A stretch of 64,000 nt of DNA, from the NCBI GenBank assembly GCA_018389105.1, contig JACATO010002186.1, positions 1,316,501 to 1,380,500 of the forward strand, written 5' to 3'. The notes beneath the pieces are model-generated. The model was not told the DNA's origin, searched no databases, and saw only the letters and a list, made by a program, of their open reading frames with translations. Positions 34,881-46,159 of this stretch are shown here, piece by piece. This stretch comes from Nautilus pompilius. Taxonomy: Eukaryota > Mollusca > Cephalopoda > Nautilida > Nautilidae. Position numbers and translations under genes: made by a program. Within the stretch, counting starts at the first letter, position 1; every line of letters starts with the position of its first letter.

Positions 34881-37800
34881 AAACAATTATTGCCTCTTAG
34901 TATTTCATACTTAATCAAGTAATTTTTTTTCTTTTTACTTACAAAATAATGCCTTTGTGAATTAACACAAATTAATTTTTATCTTGTTTCAATTCAAACA
35001 ATTTGGTTTTTCCAAGATTTTTAAATCTAACAATGTTGATTTTTTTTCTTTTACATACTCCTGCTATGTAAATGTACTATTAACAATGTGACTCAATTTT
35101 GAGACTAAAAAATATCCTTTGAATATTAATTCCACAAATTACAACAACAGATACTTCTTTAAAACTTTAAAATATAAAAAGCATTATAATATATAATAAA
35201 CTTTATGCAGAACAATTCATTAGTTTCAACCAAAGGGAAGGAGGAAGACAAAAAAGATTCAAAACTGCAACTTGTCTGTCGCTGACAACAATTTATTCTG
35301 TTGATGCTTTTTCATTAACATAAAAGCAACTCTTCTTACACTATATTCACGCAGATGATGTACAACAGTGTAACAACACTCAGATAAAATGACTATTGCT
35401 ATGCTTAATAAACTTTGGAATCCTAACTACACCCAGAATGTATACCCAGTAACTAATCAAGAATTCTTTAACACTTTATACCAGGTATTCAAGTATGGAC
35501 TTTTATAAAGTAACAATGCTAAAGGGAATTTGTGTCTTTATGTGCTAGTCAATAAATGTTTTTCTGGTATATGTTTACAATTTTATTTGTACCATAAAAA
35601 CAAGCAGAAAAACACACCTATGTATTTCCAAATAGGTTTAAATCTGAATATTCTGTTTTTATCGTAAATAAATTTATTAGCATTAATAAATCTTGAATTT
35701 GTATATAACTATTTTTGATGATGATAAATAAGGTAATGTCCAAAACTATTTTGTTGCTTTATCTTCTATGGTGGTATCCTTACTTATAAATTTTTTCAAC
35801 AATAATATATTTACTTATCATTCAAACATATTTATTTAAAAAAGAAAATCTCAACTAATTTCTTCCCCCATCACAAAAAATTAAAAACATTAAAATAGTT
35901 TTTTTTAAAAATGTACGTCCATGACAAAGAGTACAAGATTTTAATTTCTTTGTTATCAATAAACCAAAATATTTTTTTTAAATATATATTAAAAAATGCA
36001 AGAAACCTAAGACAATAATTATGTATAACAACCTGCCAAATCATATGATCTACAGATCTATCTATATACATATAGAACTAATCCATTCAAATTATTACCA
36101 ATTGCCTTTATTGTTGAAATGAAACTCTAATCTCTGCCACCTTTCCTATCAACTATTATAGACATTGTTAAAAATTTATATAATCGTTGATGAAGATGAC
36201 TAAATGTGGCATCTAAATACTTTGATGGAGCTACTTTTGCTCTTTTGTAATTGAAAAAATCTACAAAACTAATTGCCAATGAGTACAAATTCAATTTTCT
36301 GATCTTTTCTTAATATTCCAAATAGTCACTCACAAAATTTATCTAAACAGCCAACATATGAAAATTAAAACACAATCAATGAATATCCACAGTGCCAACC
36401 ATAAAAAATATTAACCATATACCATCCTAAGTTGTATGCAAATCAAAATTTTTTTTAAAATAAACTGTTTAAAAGCTAACACATGAAGCTAACTATGGAG
36501 TATACAACTGCTGTATTTAAAAATTTTAACCTAAAAATTCTGATTACTGTTTATTTTCAACTAAATATGTGCATGCAAAATTTACCAAAACAAGCAAAAT
36601 ACATTGCATAATATATGCACATACATTCAAGTCAGTGCATAAAAGATAAATATACAGTTAAGAAAATATGAAGTAGCTAGCAGCAATATTTTATACAAAT
36701 TAAGATTAGGTTTCAGCTGTTTAATGAATACAGATTCTGATTTGAAATCTGAAAATCAAAAAAAGATGTGGACAGGATCTTGTCATCATCCAAAACAAAC
36801 TCATGACTGAATTAAGCAAGGCCAAATACTTTCCCCAGCAGACTTGATGCAAATCCTTTGTGGATGCATCACAGATTATTATTTTACTCATGTAACTAGC
36901 CTTACAGGTTTATTAAAACTAAACTTATCAGCATTCAACTTGTCAAATCCCAATTAGCACCCTGTGACAATACTAAATAAAAGCTCCAAGAAAAAGTAAT
37001 GACAAAACATAATTTGCATTAATTCTATACTGCTTGCTTTTCTACATTTTTAGTAAGTTTGTTTAATTTTTTATAAAGTTTCTGAACCTGTAGCAACTCA
37101 GACATTTTGAAAACAATGCTATATTATCTGTACATTATCAAACTTACTGCATTTTTCCATCTCTACTTTTGTTATTGAATAGAAGCAAAATAACTTGCTA
37201 AGAATATATATTTAGTTAAGTTTGTGTATTAATTTATATTAACAAATACACAAATGAAAATTTACATTAAATGTTAGCCAAAAGTCTGTTGTCTGCAAGA
37301 ATCTGATCATGTGAATGCATTACATAAGCAATAGATATTATTGTTATTTATTCTTCACTTTTTTGTGAAATTATAAATATCCATCAATATCTTAACCAGT
37401 ACTAATTAAATTTACAAGGTAAGTGTAAAACAATTTTTAGATTTATTTCCTATAATATTTCAGTAGAATGTTTACTTAAGAATAAGATATCAAAGCACAA
37501 CTGGAATAGTAAGAATACTCGCAACAAATCTCTATGTATTGGCCATGGTATTTATACTGTTGCCAGACAAGACAAGTTTCCTTTTAGTATGAAGCTATGA
37601 CAATAGCAAAACATTTGATGAAAGTTTCAGAATTAAAATAGAATTTTGTGATATTATCACATAAACAGCCACCATTCTTGACTAACAATACTTCACTTAT
37701 CAATTTAAATATGTATAGACAAAAATTAGATTTCGCATTACAATGTGTGATGCAAACCTGAATATGATCACTTAATTTAATAGCTTTAAAACCATTTTGT

Positions 37801-38479
37801 TAACTGATAATTATAGACAGATTTTTTAACAGCCTTCTTTTTCTAGATAAATCCATTTGACCTAACATCTTTAAGTTTGATAGTGAAAAATTTATCTACC
37901 TTCAGATTGGAAGCTTTTAATGAAACATACACCTTTAAACATGTACCCAGTACGCCCAATTTTGCCAGTTGCTTTATCAGTAGTTATCAGTTAGCCAATT
38001 TCAACTAACAGTCTCACACAAACAGTCCCAGATAAACAAAGTAAATCAGGCACTAATAGCTAAAATCACAATTAAAAAATTTTTTTTAATATGCAAGCTA
38101 TCAGAAGATCACAAAAAACTAATTCTTTAAACATTCATCATATACATGTTATTTACTTACAATTATATTAAAGAATGTTATTCTTTTTAAGTTTCTTTCA
38201 TTAAATTGTTTCTATCATCAAATCTTAAAGTACTTACCTAGCTAGTAGATTTTATTATTTTGACTTAGTTCCAATTACAAGCAGGTTTTTAAGAGATTCA
38301 TATAATGTATTTATATTTCTTTCTTCAATTAAACTTAAATATTTTGCACACAAGACTATTTTGATGACAGAAATTTCTTAAAGTCTGTTATAAAAAATGA
38401 ATACCCATACTCCAGAAGTGTCGAGTAAAAACTCATTAAAAATAAATAAATATATAGTGAGCTTTGCTTATTGTGGACA
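34881..38479. other. AT-rich sequence, no gene recognised
   Basis: High A/T, many short homopolymers and no recognisable coding, RNA or terminal-repeat pattern. An acceptor and donor pair near 37405-37424 encloses only 19 low-complexity bases and is not called. Confidence 0.55.
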
Positions 38480-38960
38480 TGTCAGAACCAGGAGCTTTGT
38501 TTGATGGGCTATAAATCTCCAAGAGCTAAAGCAGCATTGCCATCCCTTAAGCCCTTACCTCCTTGTTTGTAGGCAATTTGCATCTCACCATATACATACT
38601 TGTAGACAATGCTGATGCAAGTCTTTCAGTCATCAAGCCATCCTTCAGACATGTTAAAGTTATAGCCCAAATTCTGTAAGAGAGACTCTGCTTTGGCCAT
38701 GATGATTGGTCCACAAAGAGGCAAGCCCTTTTTGGCTAAGCTCTGGTAAACCACAAGAGCATACCATCATCAATTCAGCAAATGTTTCCTTTTGATTTCT
38801 TTCCTGCTTGTTGAAAGTCACATATTTCTCTAATGTACCAGCATTTTCTGTAACTCCTTTTTGTTGGCTATCATAGCAAAAAGCAACTTAAAAGCATTCA
38901 GGCAAGACCAGCTCCTGCAGAGGTTTACCACAAAGCCCCACCCCCACTGACTTTGTCCAA
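38480..38960 (-). pseudogene. Tigger/pogo transposase, N-terminal (CENP-B-type) fragment
   Basis: Minus-strand relic of the second DNA-binding helix-turn-helix (HTH_Tnp_Tc5/CENP-B type) of a Tigger transposase. Reading from about 38760 to 38620, it gives GLPLCGPIIMAKAESL, then LGYNFNMSEGWLDD. This closely matches the family's G.P+.GP.I..KA..L...LG...FKAS.GWL.+FK.RH.I. An upstream block (TFNKQERNQKE) sits where the linker and first HTH end. Downstream, about 38620-38540 gives weak similarity to the SADTEAA region before the catalytic domain. At least two frame changes and several stops. Catalytic residues are not present. Confidence 0.65.
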
Positions 38961-39789
38961 AATCAGAATCTTATGAAACAGCATAAGAACTGCCCTCTTG
39001 AACATGATGCCTACCATGCATACACATTTACATCTAACAGAATGCAAGTGGAATGTAAGTTACTACTGGAAGCCCAGATGTTTAGACTTCCTGTATAAAA
39101 ACTGTCAGTTACATTACATAAGGTACACAAAGAGTGAGTATTCATGGCAGCGTATGTCATGAGAACACAAATCATCAAAGTTTCATTAGTGTTCCCACCT
39201 CAAGGCAAATGCAATGAGCACATTTTCCATATTTAATTACTAAAAATGAGAAAAAGATTTGTGGAAGAAAAATACTTTAAACAAATGAATGAACATATTC
39301 ATTAAAAAAAATTATTTCTCTCAAAGAAAATCTGCAAATATCTCCATTTTTTTTTCATTATTACATACACTGAATAAAACAGTACAGTGATAATTTGAGA
39401 CCTCTTGTACGGCTATCTACAGTAACCTTGGCCATTGTCGAGTAGACGTATAATCCTTCAACTCTCTTAAATCACAAAATAACTCTGTGCTTCAAGTGCT
39501 GCATTTTGGCTCTTTTGCAGGTATACTTAACCTAGAAAAGTCACACCACTCTCATATTATTCCAAATTTTGCCCAACAATGGTCAAATTATGGAAAAAAA
39601 GTGGTCACAAATCTTCACATAATAATTAAGTTACTGAACACCAAGCATGGTGCTCCGATGATAACTTACAATAAGCAGCAATACCGAGCCATAAGTAAGG
39701 CTATGGACCAAACATAGACAAAGAGGCATGGCCAATGAACTTTGTGTAATTGTGTTCTTACCCAGACAAAAGTACAAAGAGACCACTTC
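38961..39789. other. Unclassified stretch between two transposon relics
   Basis: Less AT-rich than neighbouring blocks, especially at about 38930-39200. A 76-codon plus-strand ORF (39487-39717) has no recognised domain. It probably belongs to the flanking relics, but I cannot assign it. Confidence 0.35.
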
Positions 39790-40580
39790 AGTTCAAAAGA
39801 CCTTTTTTGACACTACAGTGCTGATTGTAACAGTTATTATGACAACCATACTATCTCATTAAGTTCCATCCAAACTGAATTGCAACAGATTCATGGAGTC
39901 ACCTCCATCTTCTAACAGACTATGTAAAATTGACTACATTCTTCAAATCTACATGTTAGACATCCAGTATTTCATACAACGCACCAGCAGATTGTAGGAG
40001 GATAGTGGATTAGGCTAGGACTCATTTACACTGGACTCTGGCTGACTAAAGCCAGGTTCAGGAGAAGAATTCAACCTTTATTTTGCTGATGACCAATCAT
40101 ATCTTTGGCGAGAACTAAACCAATGCAATCCTGATTTTAACATCAATTAGAAAGATCATTTTGGGAGATATCATGTTCTAGTCTGAGGTCTATGCCATGT
40201 GACTATAAAAGTGAATTAATTCTCTTTAATGAAACTGTTACCAGTCAGCATTACATGAATGAAGTCAAGATGCCTGTTAGTATACAGGTCGTTAAAAGTC
40301 ATAGTAATCAATTTAGCATCGTGGGCAATAATGCAAGAGCCCACTGTGCCAGAATAGTTATAGACCACCTTCAAGAAGAAAATATCCAATCCGACTTGCT
40401 CATTCTCCCAAATAAATGCTATAAATCATGTCTGGGATAAGCTCTTTAGATGCAATGGACAGCAACCAAATACTCCTAGAGCATTCCAATACTGTGTCAA
40501 ACATTCAGAGACTTAAATACAATAATAACAATACCATGTCAGATGTCTGGCGAACAGCATTAGATACAGGTACAATAAAG
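39790..40580 (+). pseudogene. Tc1-like transposase relic
   Basis: Plus-strand remnant of a Tc1-type DDE transposase. Around 40075-40110, NLYFADDQSYLWRE corresponds to the first catalytic block (usual FTDESRF.LF). The frame at 40192-40440 then reads KSELILFNETVTSQHYMNEV, the usual +T.L.I..G..T.QRY..E+. Next comes FSIVGNNARAHCARIV, the usual F.QDNARPH.AR.V. Here the second catalytic Asp is Asn (GNNAR for QDNAR). The final SPDLNPIEHLWD block is unrecognisable beyond LLILPNKC. Several stops and frame changes. Orientation is opposite to the Tc1 pieces at the window's left end, and the sequence looks like a different subfamily. Confidence 0.65.
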
Positions 40581-40849
40581 TAGTGCAAGCCAGCAGTAGC
40601 CACACTGCTATAAGATCATGTGACTTTATGGTGTTTAGGTAGTAGGGAGGTGCTGATTACACTGGACAACCAATTTGCTACTGACGTAAAAGCATGTGTC
40701 CTAGATTAATTCAAGTATGCTGTTTTCAAATCTGAAATCAGAATTAACCAAATATGTAAGGATTTTTAGTTACAGAAATAAATGGAAATCTAATGTTATA
40801 TATTTTGTTTTCTTTTTAGTACTGTGTACACACAGCAGGCTATACCAGA

Positions 40850-41560
40850 GAACCACATGGGTGCCTGCTTACATGTACACACAGGTGCTTCTTATGCTGT
40901 GAAATAGCCAAGATGATGAAAATCACTATAAGATCAAAGAATGGCCATCAAGAACAGACCATACTCCAGGAAAATTCAATGTGCAACACGTGCCACTGGT
41001 ATATCCACAAAGAATATTTATTCCACCACTACATATAAAGCTGGGCCTAATGAAGAGTTTTATAAAGGCAATGAGTGTTGAAGGTGTGGATTTCTTTATT
41101 TTAAAGAAACATTTGGAGCGATTTTAATGGATGCCAAGTTGAAGACTGGAATATTTGTCAGACCATAAATTCATAATTTATTTTCCTATCCAGTCTTCCA
41201 GTCCAGACTTAACCCACTGGAGCTGGCTGCATGGGAGGCTTTCAAACTGGTAGTCCACAATTTCCTTGGGAACCACAAAGCAGACGACTATGCCAAGTTG
41301 GTTCAAGACATGATAAAAGCCTTTGAAGAAATGGATCTCCATATGTCTCTGTATGTCGCTGAAGTTACATTTCTTCATTCACACTTGGATTTATTCCCAG
41401 CCAACCTTGGTGCTATGAGTGATGAGCATGGTGAGAGGTTCCACCAACACACAAAAGCAGTGGAGACATGCTATCAGGAGAGATTCAACTCCAACAAGAT
41501 GGGGGACTACTGTTGGTTTCTTCAGAGACAAACCACTGCTATTCACTAGCATAAGATCAA
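40850..41560 (+). pseudogene. Fossil copy of an unnamed multi-copy animal gene family (SDEHGERFHQ family)
   Basis: Broken plus-strand copy of a protein family I remember as uncharacterised, often multi-copy proteins in arthropods, cnidarians and molluscs. Parts in order: a Trp-Pro-rich lead-in near 40930-40970, a PPLHIKLGLMK block near 41030, a helical middle region, a block with ELAAWEAF and NFLGNHKADDY near 41215-41290, and the hallmark HSHLDLFPANLGAMSDEHGE region continuing RFHQ near 41375-41440. It closes with a conserved DYCW near 41505. The copy carries a handful of breaks. Function and element type are unknown. The dispersed, decayed state suggests it travels with a mobile element. I treat it as a fossil of an unclassified element. 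Confidence 0.6.
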
Positions 41561-42446
41561 GTACTTAGAGCATTTCTAAACATCTAATGTATACTTTATA
41601 CAATGTGTTAGAGCTTATGGATAACAGTTACTGTACAATATACAATGTGTTTATATTGTGAAAGGAATTTATTTTTTGCAATTTTGCGATGTGCTTGATT
41701 TATTGATAAACAATGACTGGAAATGACATTTTTCTGTTAACTACATGACATGCTGGGTCAAATTCTGATTTGGATTCAGCTGCTTGATTTGATAAAGGAC
41801 ACCTACATATACCTCAGTAGCAAACGAAAAGTTATTTTTTTTCTGTCCAGCGTTATCAATTAATCAGCTGAGATAGATTAAGAATTTCTGGCCTGCTTTT
41901 ACTGGAAAACCAAAAAATATATTTCTCTAGAGAGTATCATCACAAGCAGGAAAATAAATAGGTCTAAGGAGTTTTTTCCCTTTCTCTACTGAGACAGATG
42001 TGTACATAAAAATACATGTCCAAATTTTATTCAGTTACCCAAAATTTCAACAATAAAAATGTATTTGCTAATGTAAATTAAAGAGTAAAAACACACTGAA
42101 TGCTCAGTTCATGTAAACTTTAAGAACTTGATATATTGCAACATTCTGCTAGCACTATTTTGATAGAAGAAAAATACAAAGTTAGATACATAAAGAAAAT
42201 ATTTAAAAGATGATTAAATTAAGAGATGATCATTGCATCGAGAGCCTATACTGCACTGCATTATCATTATAATATTCTCTTACTGTGTTTGAACATAAAA
42301 AAGTAACTTTTTTTTTTTTTTTACCAAAATAGATCTAAAAAAAGTTTTATTATGGAATAGGTGTATGTTTTGCATATTCTAATATAAGCAACCAGTATAA
42401 GTTTATTTTCATAATATAGTAAGCCTCTCCACAGTTTTTTGCCTAA
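41561..42446. other. AT-rich sequence, possibly 3' part of the preceding element
   Basis: No gene recognised. 41690-41840 is somewhat less AT-rich and might be the non-coding tail of the fossil just upstream, but nothing proves it. A T-run lies at about 42308-42322. Confidence 0.4.
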
Positions 42447-42545
42447 TTATTCATTCTTCATCAGGAATTGCTCATTTAAACAATTGCCTTTTAAAATATT
42501 AACAAGTTGAGTGATCAATCTGCCAGCTTCTAGAGCAAAAAGATC
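42447..42545 (-). other. Candidate terminal exon, minus strand, unrecognised
   Basis: On the minus strand a T-rich tract ending TTTATTTTTTAAG (an acceptor-like site) is followed by 32 codons starting DLFALEAGRLITQLVNIL and ending in a TAA stop at 42447-42449. The predicted peptide is helix-prone and amphipathic. About 70 bp upstream on that strand a donor-like GTAGGT follows an open stretch ending CLVST, so a very short intron is possible. No family recognised. Could be a C-terminal exon or chance. Confidence 0.3.
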
Positions 42546-43221
42546 CTTAAAAAATAAAACATAAAAAAAAAAAACTACTGTTACAGAGAACAAGGAATAT
42601 CTTATAGAACCTACCGTGCTAACCAGGCATGAAAATAGTTTATTGTGGAAAGGAAATACTCCAAAAAGCTTTAAAAGTTGGCAAAGATGCATTTATGTGC
42701 ACCTCCACCTTCCTTAGACAGGGAACAGCTTTTTAAAACCAGTGAACATATAAATATGAGCCAACAAGAAACAACCTCAATCCAGAAAGTGGTGAAAAGT
42801 TGATGTTTCTGCATATAATTTAAGAGTTTTTGATTTTAAATACTAAGTTATACCTTTGACAGGCTTTCAAATTTGTTTTCAATTTTGAATCTTTGTTCAT
42901 AGACTAATATTGCTTTGGCTTTCACATAATTATGTATTAATCTAAATTTAGAAATAAGTCTCTGAACTTTTGATTTCAAATAGAAAATTTCCACTATATT
43001 TTTGACAGCCATTATTTTTGTTGAATTCTGAATCTTTGTAGAAAACTATTGCTTTTACTATTTTGGTTTTTTAAATTCTCTTAGTTATGTCCTAATTTAG
43101 ATTTGGATATATCTATATAGATTAGTTAAAATCAAATATTTGAAGATTTCAGTTTCTATTATTTAAAAAAAAAAATAACATAAGCATGTCACATACCAGT
43201 ATTACATTTTTAATTGCATTT

Positions 43222-43557
43222 TTAGACCAGTATTTCATTTTGTGTATTGGCTTTCAGCCACTTATGTGCAGGTGTATCAGTCTTCAGTTGTAAAAAGAGA
43301 CAATCGACTTTGCAATCCCTAAAATCTGCACTAAAATGTACATGTATATAGGCTGTTGAAAGAGGTGGGGTGGTTGAATGAATGCCTGTGGGATTTACCA
43401 TCTTTACCTCCTTTCCAACTTCAAGCCAGATTGATGCCTTTTGGTTGTACATGTTAATCTGAATAAATTGATTTGTTGAATGTTTTTTCCATATTACACC
43501 AGGTTCAGAAGCAATATTCCCATTTTTCTGACCAAACAAATAAAAATAGTCCATTTG
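43222..43557 (-). other. Candidate exon or ORF of 110 codons, minus strand, unrecognised
   Basis: The longest open stretch outside recognisable transposons. An acceptor-like TTCATAACAG on the minus strand is followed by CAA-ATG-GAC and 110 open codons to TAA at 43222-43224. Composition is protein-like, with balanced charge, several Trp, and no long Lys/Asn/Ile runs of the kind chance ORFs here show. Segments include GVIWKKHSTNQFIQINMYN and KWLKANTQNEILV. I cannot place it in a family. It lies upstream, in the same orientation, of the candidate exon at 42447-42545, but its own stop argues against a simple two-exon join. Confidence 0.3.
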
Positions 43558-44899
43558 CTGTTATGAAGCTTAATAACTGACAAATTACAAATCATCTACC
43601 AGTTAATTAGCACATCCCAAATAGATAGTGACTGTTTGTTGTCACAGTGACATCACTAAATGTACTGAAGAATGTTCAAACATCACAACATGAATTTTGT
43701 ATGTCAAACTTTATGGTCAATTTTGAATTGTGTGCATGTTTTATCCTCAATCTGAATTGATCAAAATTTTTTTTTGTTTGTTTTCTATTGATTTTGTTTT
43801 TCTTCAAACAGTAGTTTACAGTATTAGTCAGTCATGTCTTTTGTAGGTATAGAAAAAAAAACAAGGAACAGATTAACAAATATGCGAGCTAAGCACTTTC
43901 TGCCGAACAAGAATTGAATAAAACTGATAAGATCTGAAAGTCAGCAAAAGAATATACATTTTACTACTGATATGAAAATTTATCTTAATTAAAAAGCAGC
44001 ATGGTTATATTTTTTTTATTTCTCTTAATTGAAGTTAACAAATGCAGAGTACATTTTCTGTTTTGTACTTATTTTGCTTTCATCATTCAAAATTATACTC
44101 TTAGAAAAAAGTTAATAGAAAATGAAAAATAATTTGACTTAAAGTTTTGGGTTAAAGCTTGTTATCAAAGCTACAGTTAGTCATGTAAAGTTTTTTTTAT
44201 ATTTCTTATACACGTAATTCCCTGCCAGCAGTTCCCAAGCAGCAAGGTGTGAGGTCCACATACAAATTGGCAACACTGGCCTGCATAGGTAGAGCGGGAG
44301 ATGCCAAAAAGTGGCTTCGTAATAGTTTTAAATTTACACAAAAATTCTACATTTACACAAAGAGGCTATAAATATTTCCAATTTGCCATGATAATTGAAA
44401 ACTTAGCATGCCTATTTTTATTAATCGTGTGTTTCTTATTAACAAAACAATGCAATCATAACAGTTAAATAAGTTTGCAGATGTTAGGGCCTAACACACC
44501 AATTTAAAGGTCCTACAAGCAAAATTCAAATTACTCAGCACATTTTCCCATTCTGAAGGTTCAAACCAGTAAGGAAAATGCACTATACATCACCATCAAA
44601 TGTTCCAATGATTTCATAAAATAATGTTCAAATGTACAAAAAATTAAATAAAAGATGACTGCTGGTGAAAGCAATATACAGTTAGTATGTTCAGATTTGT
44701 ATGATAAAAGTAATTAAAATACATCCAGCAAATAAAAATAGTATCAGTAATGTAAGTTTATCTACCAGTGTAATTGCCAGACAAAATGAAGACTGAGAGG
44801 TGACATGTTTTCCCAAAACAAAAAAGCCAAAACATTCAAGTGTTTCTCATTATCATTGCTCTCATTAAATGCTATTTCAAACACTGCAAAACATTTGTT
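43558..44899. other. AT-rich sequence, no gene recognised
   Basis: A short GC-richer patch at 44220-44325 (CCTGCCAGCAGTTCCCAAGC and following) resembles repeat-derived DNA but matches nothing I know. 44760-44899 may hold the decayed start of the older hAT. Confidence 0.45.
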
Positions 44900-45224
44900 T
44901 GAGGAATTGATGCAATGTTTGAGGTTATTGAAGAATTAGCTGCAAACAGGATATGAAAGGAACAAGTACAGGCAAAAACACTTTTCTCAATGTATGTGAA
45001 ACAGTAAACTGCTTCAGATTGTATTGGAAAAACCTGAAAAGTATGATTCTATTAAACATGGTAGAAAAGAAATCAGGGCTAACATCAACAAGGAAATTCA
45101 ACAATTAAATGTCAAACTTCCCATGTCACTTCAATGTATCATTCTCCGGCAATCATTGTGCAGTAAAATCATACAGTATGAATCCATTATAAATGTCATT
45201 GTTTCATGTGAGAATTTCATCTTC
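44900..45224 (+). pseudogene. Older hAT (SCAND3/GTF2IRD2-type) transposase, left part
   Basis: Plus-strand relic of a hAT-superfamily transposase of the type domesticated in GTF2IRD2, SCAND3 and FAM200. About 44905-44945 reads IDAMFEVIEELAA, matching GID..F.+.EELA. Then 45110-45224 reads CIILRQSLCSKIIQYESIIN and VSCENFI, matching the conserved HC..HQ.LC.K.L....VM..V...VNFIR segment. It is cut at the target-site duplication of the younger hAT, and homology resumes at 48477. Stops and frame changes are frequent. The outer terminal repeats of this older element were not found. Confidence 0.75.
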
Positions 45225-45232
45225 AGTTAAGG
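45225..45232 (+). repeat. 8-bp target-site duplication, left copy
   Basis: AGTTAAGG, identical to 48469-48476. Eight bases is the diagnostic duplication length for hAT elements. Confidence 0.97.
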
Positions 45233-45268
45233 CAGTGGTTCTCAACATGGGGCATACGCCCCACAGGT

Positions 45269-45318
45269 GGGCAATTCGATTTTAAAGGGGGGCAATTTGA
45301 TTTTCAAGGGGGGCAATT
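45269..45318 (+). repeat. Three 21-bp subterminal repeats of the young hAT
   Basis: GGGCAATT occurs at 45269, 45290 and 45311, each within a G-rich lead and, for the first two, followed by (C/T)GATTTT. The even 21-bp spacing, two DNA turns, is suited to tandem protein binding. Confidence 0.8.
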
Positions 45319-45884
45319 GAGTACGAATGAAGAGGTCTGGGTCCAAATTTTCGATTTTTATTTTTTGGATTTTCCATCAGGTAAAGTTTATGTTTCAGAT
45401 GCTATTTTGAGTAAATATTTTTTTTTTAGTGAAAAAGGTCTTTATTGTATAGTTATTACATAATCAGTGTGCCATCGCTCTTCATGCACGTCACACAAAG
45501 TGCACAAGGTCATGGAAGAACCTTATTTATTGAATTTGATTTAGAAATGCGATTCAAAGGGCTTTTGCTAAGTTACCATTATAATAACTGTTTCCTCAGT
45601 TTTCTCTCAAAGGAGAGCATTTCCATTTTCTGAAAATTCAGAGCTCGTAAACAAAGAAGTTGTTTTGGTGTTTTCACACAAGGTAATTGATACATATTTC
45701 TTTGGTTGCTCATGAATATATTTGATTGTTTAGTATTATGATGATACGAGAAGATACATGTGTCAGAGATGAAAACTTAATAGTCCAAATGCTAATATAA
45801 TACAACTACAACAGTCTTGCCAAATTCATTGTGTATGTGTGTGTGCATATTTATGTCAGACGATTATCGTCAATACATTCGTGT

Positions 45885-45946
45885 GTGATACAAATTTCTC
45901 ACACATTCATAAAATTCTTGTGTCAATACAAATTTCTCACACATTC
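45885..45946 (+). repeat. Direct repeat in hAT leader
   Basis: ACAAATTTCTCACACATTC occurs twice, about 38 bp apart, upstream of the transposase start. Each copy is preceded by related T/G-rich sequence. It lies in the presumed 5' untranslated or promoter region. Confidence 0.75.
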
Positions 45947-46159
45947 GAAAAAATCTGGTGTACCGCACTGTCTGTCCTTATATGCTGTATAAAACGAATC
46001 GGCATTGTTTTATTAATTATGTGTTAACTTCATTTCATTTATGTGTTTACCTGAACGTTCTAATTATTTTATTTCATTTTTGTGTTAACTTAAACATCTT
46101 AAATTCTGAAAGTGCATTTCACTTCTTAAGATTACTCATTTATTTCAGTCACAGCCCCT

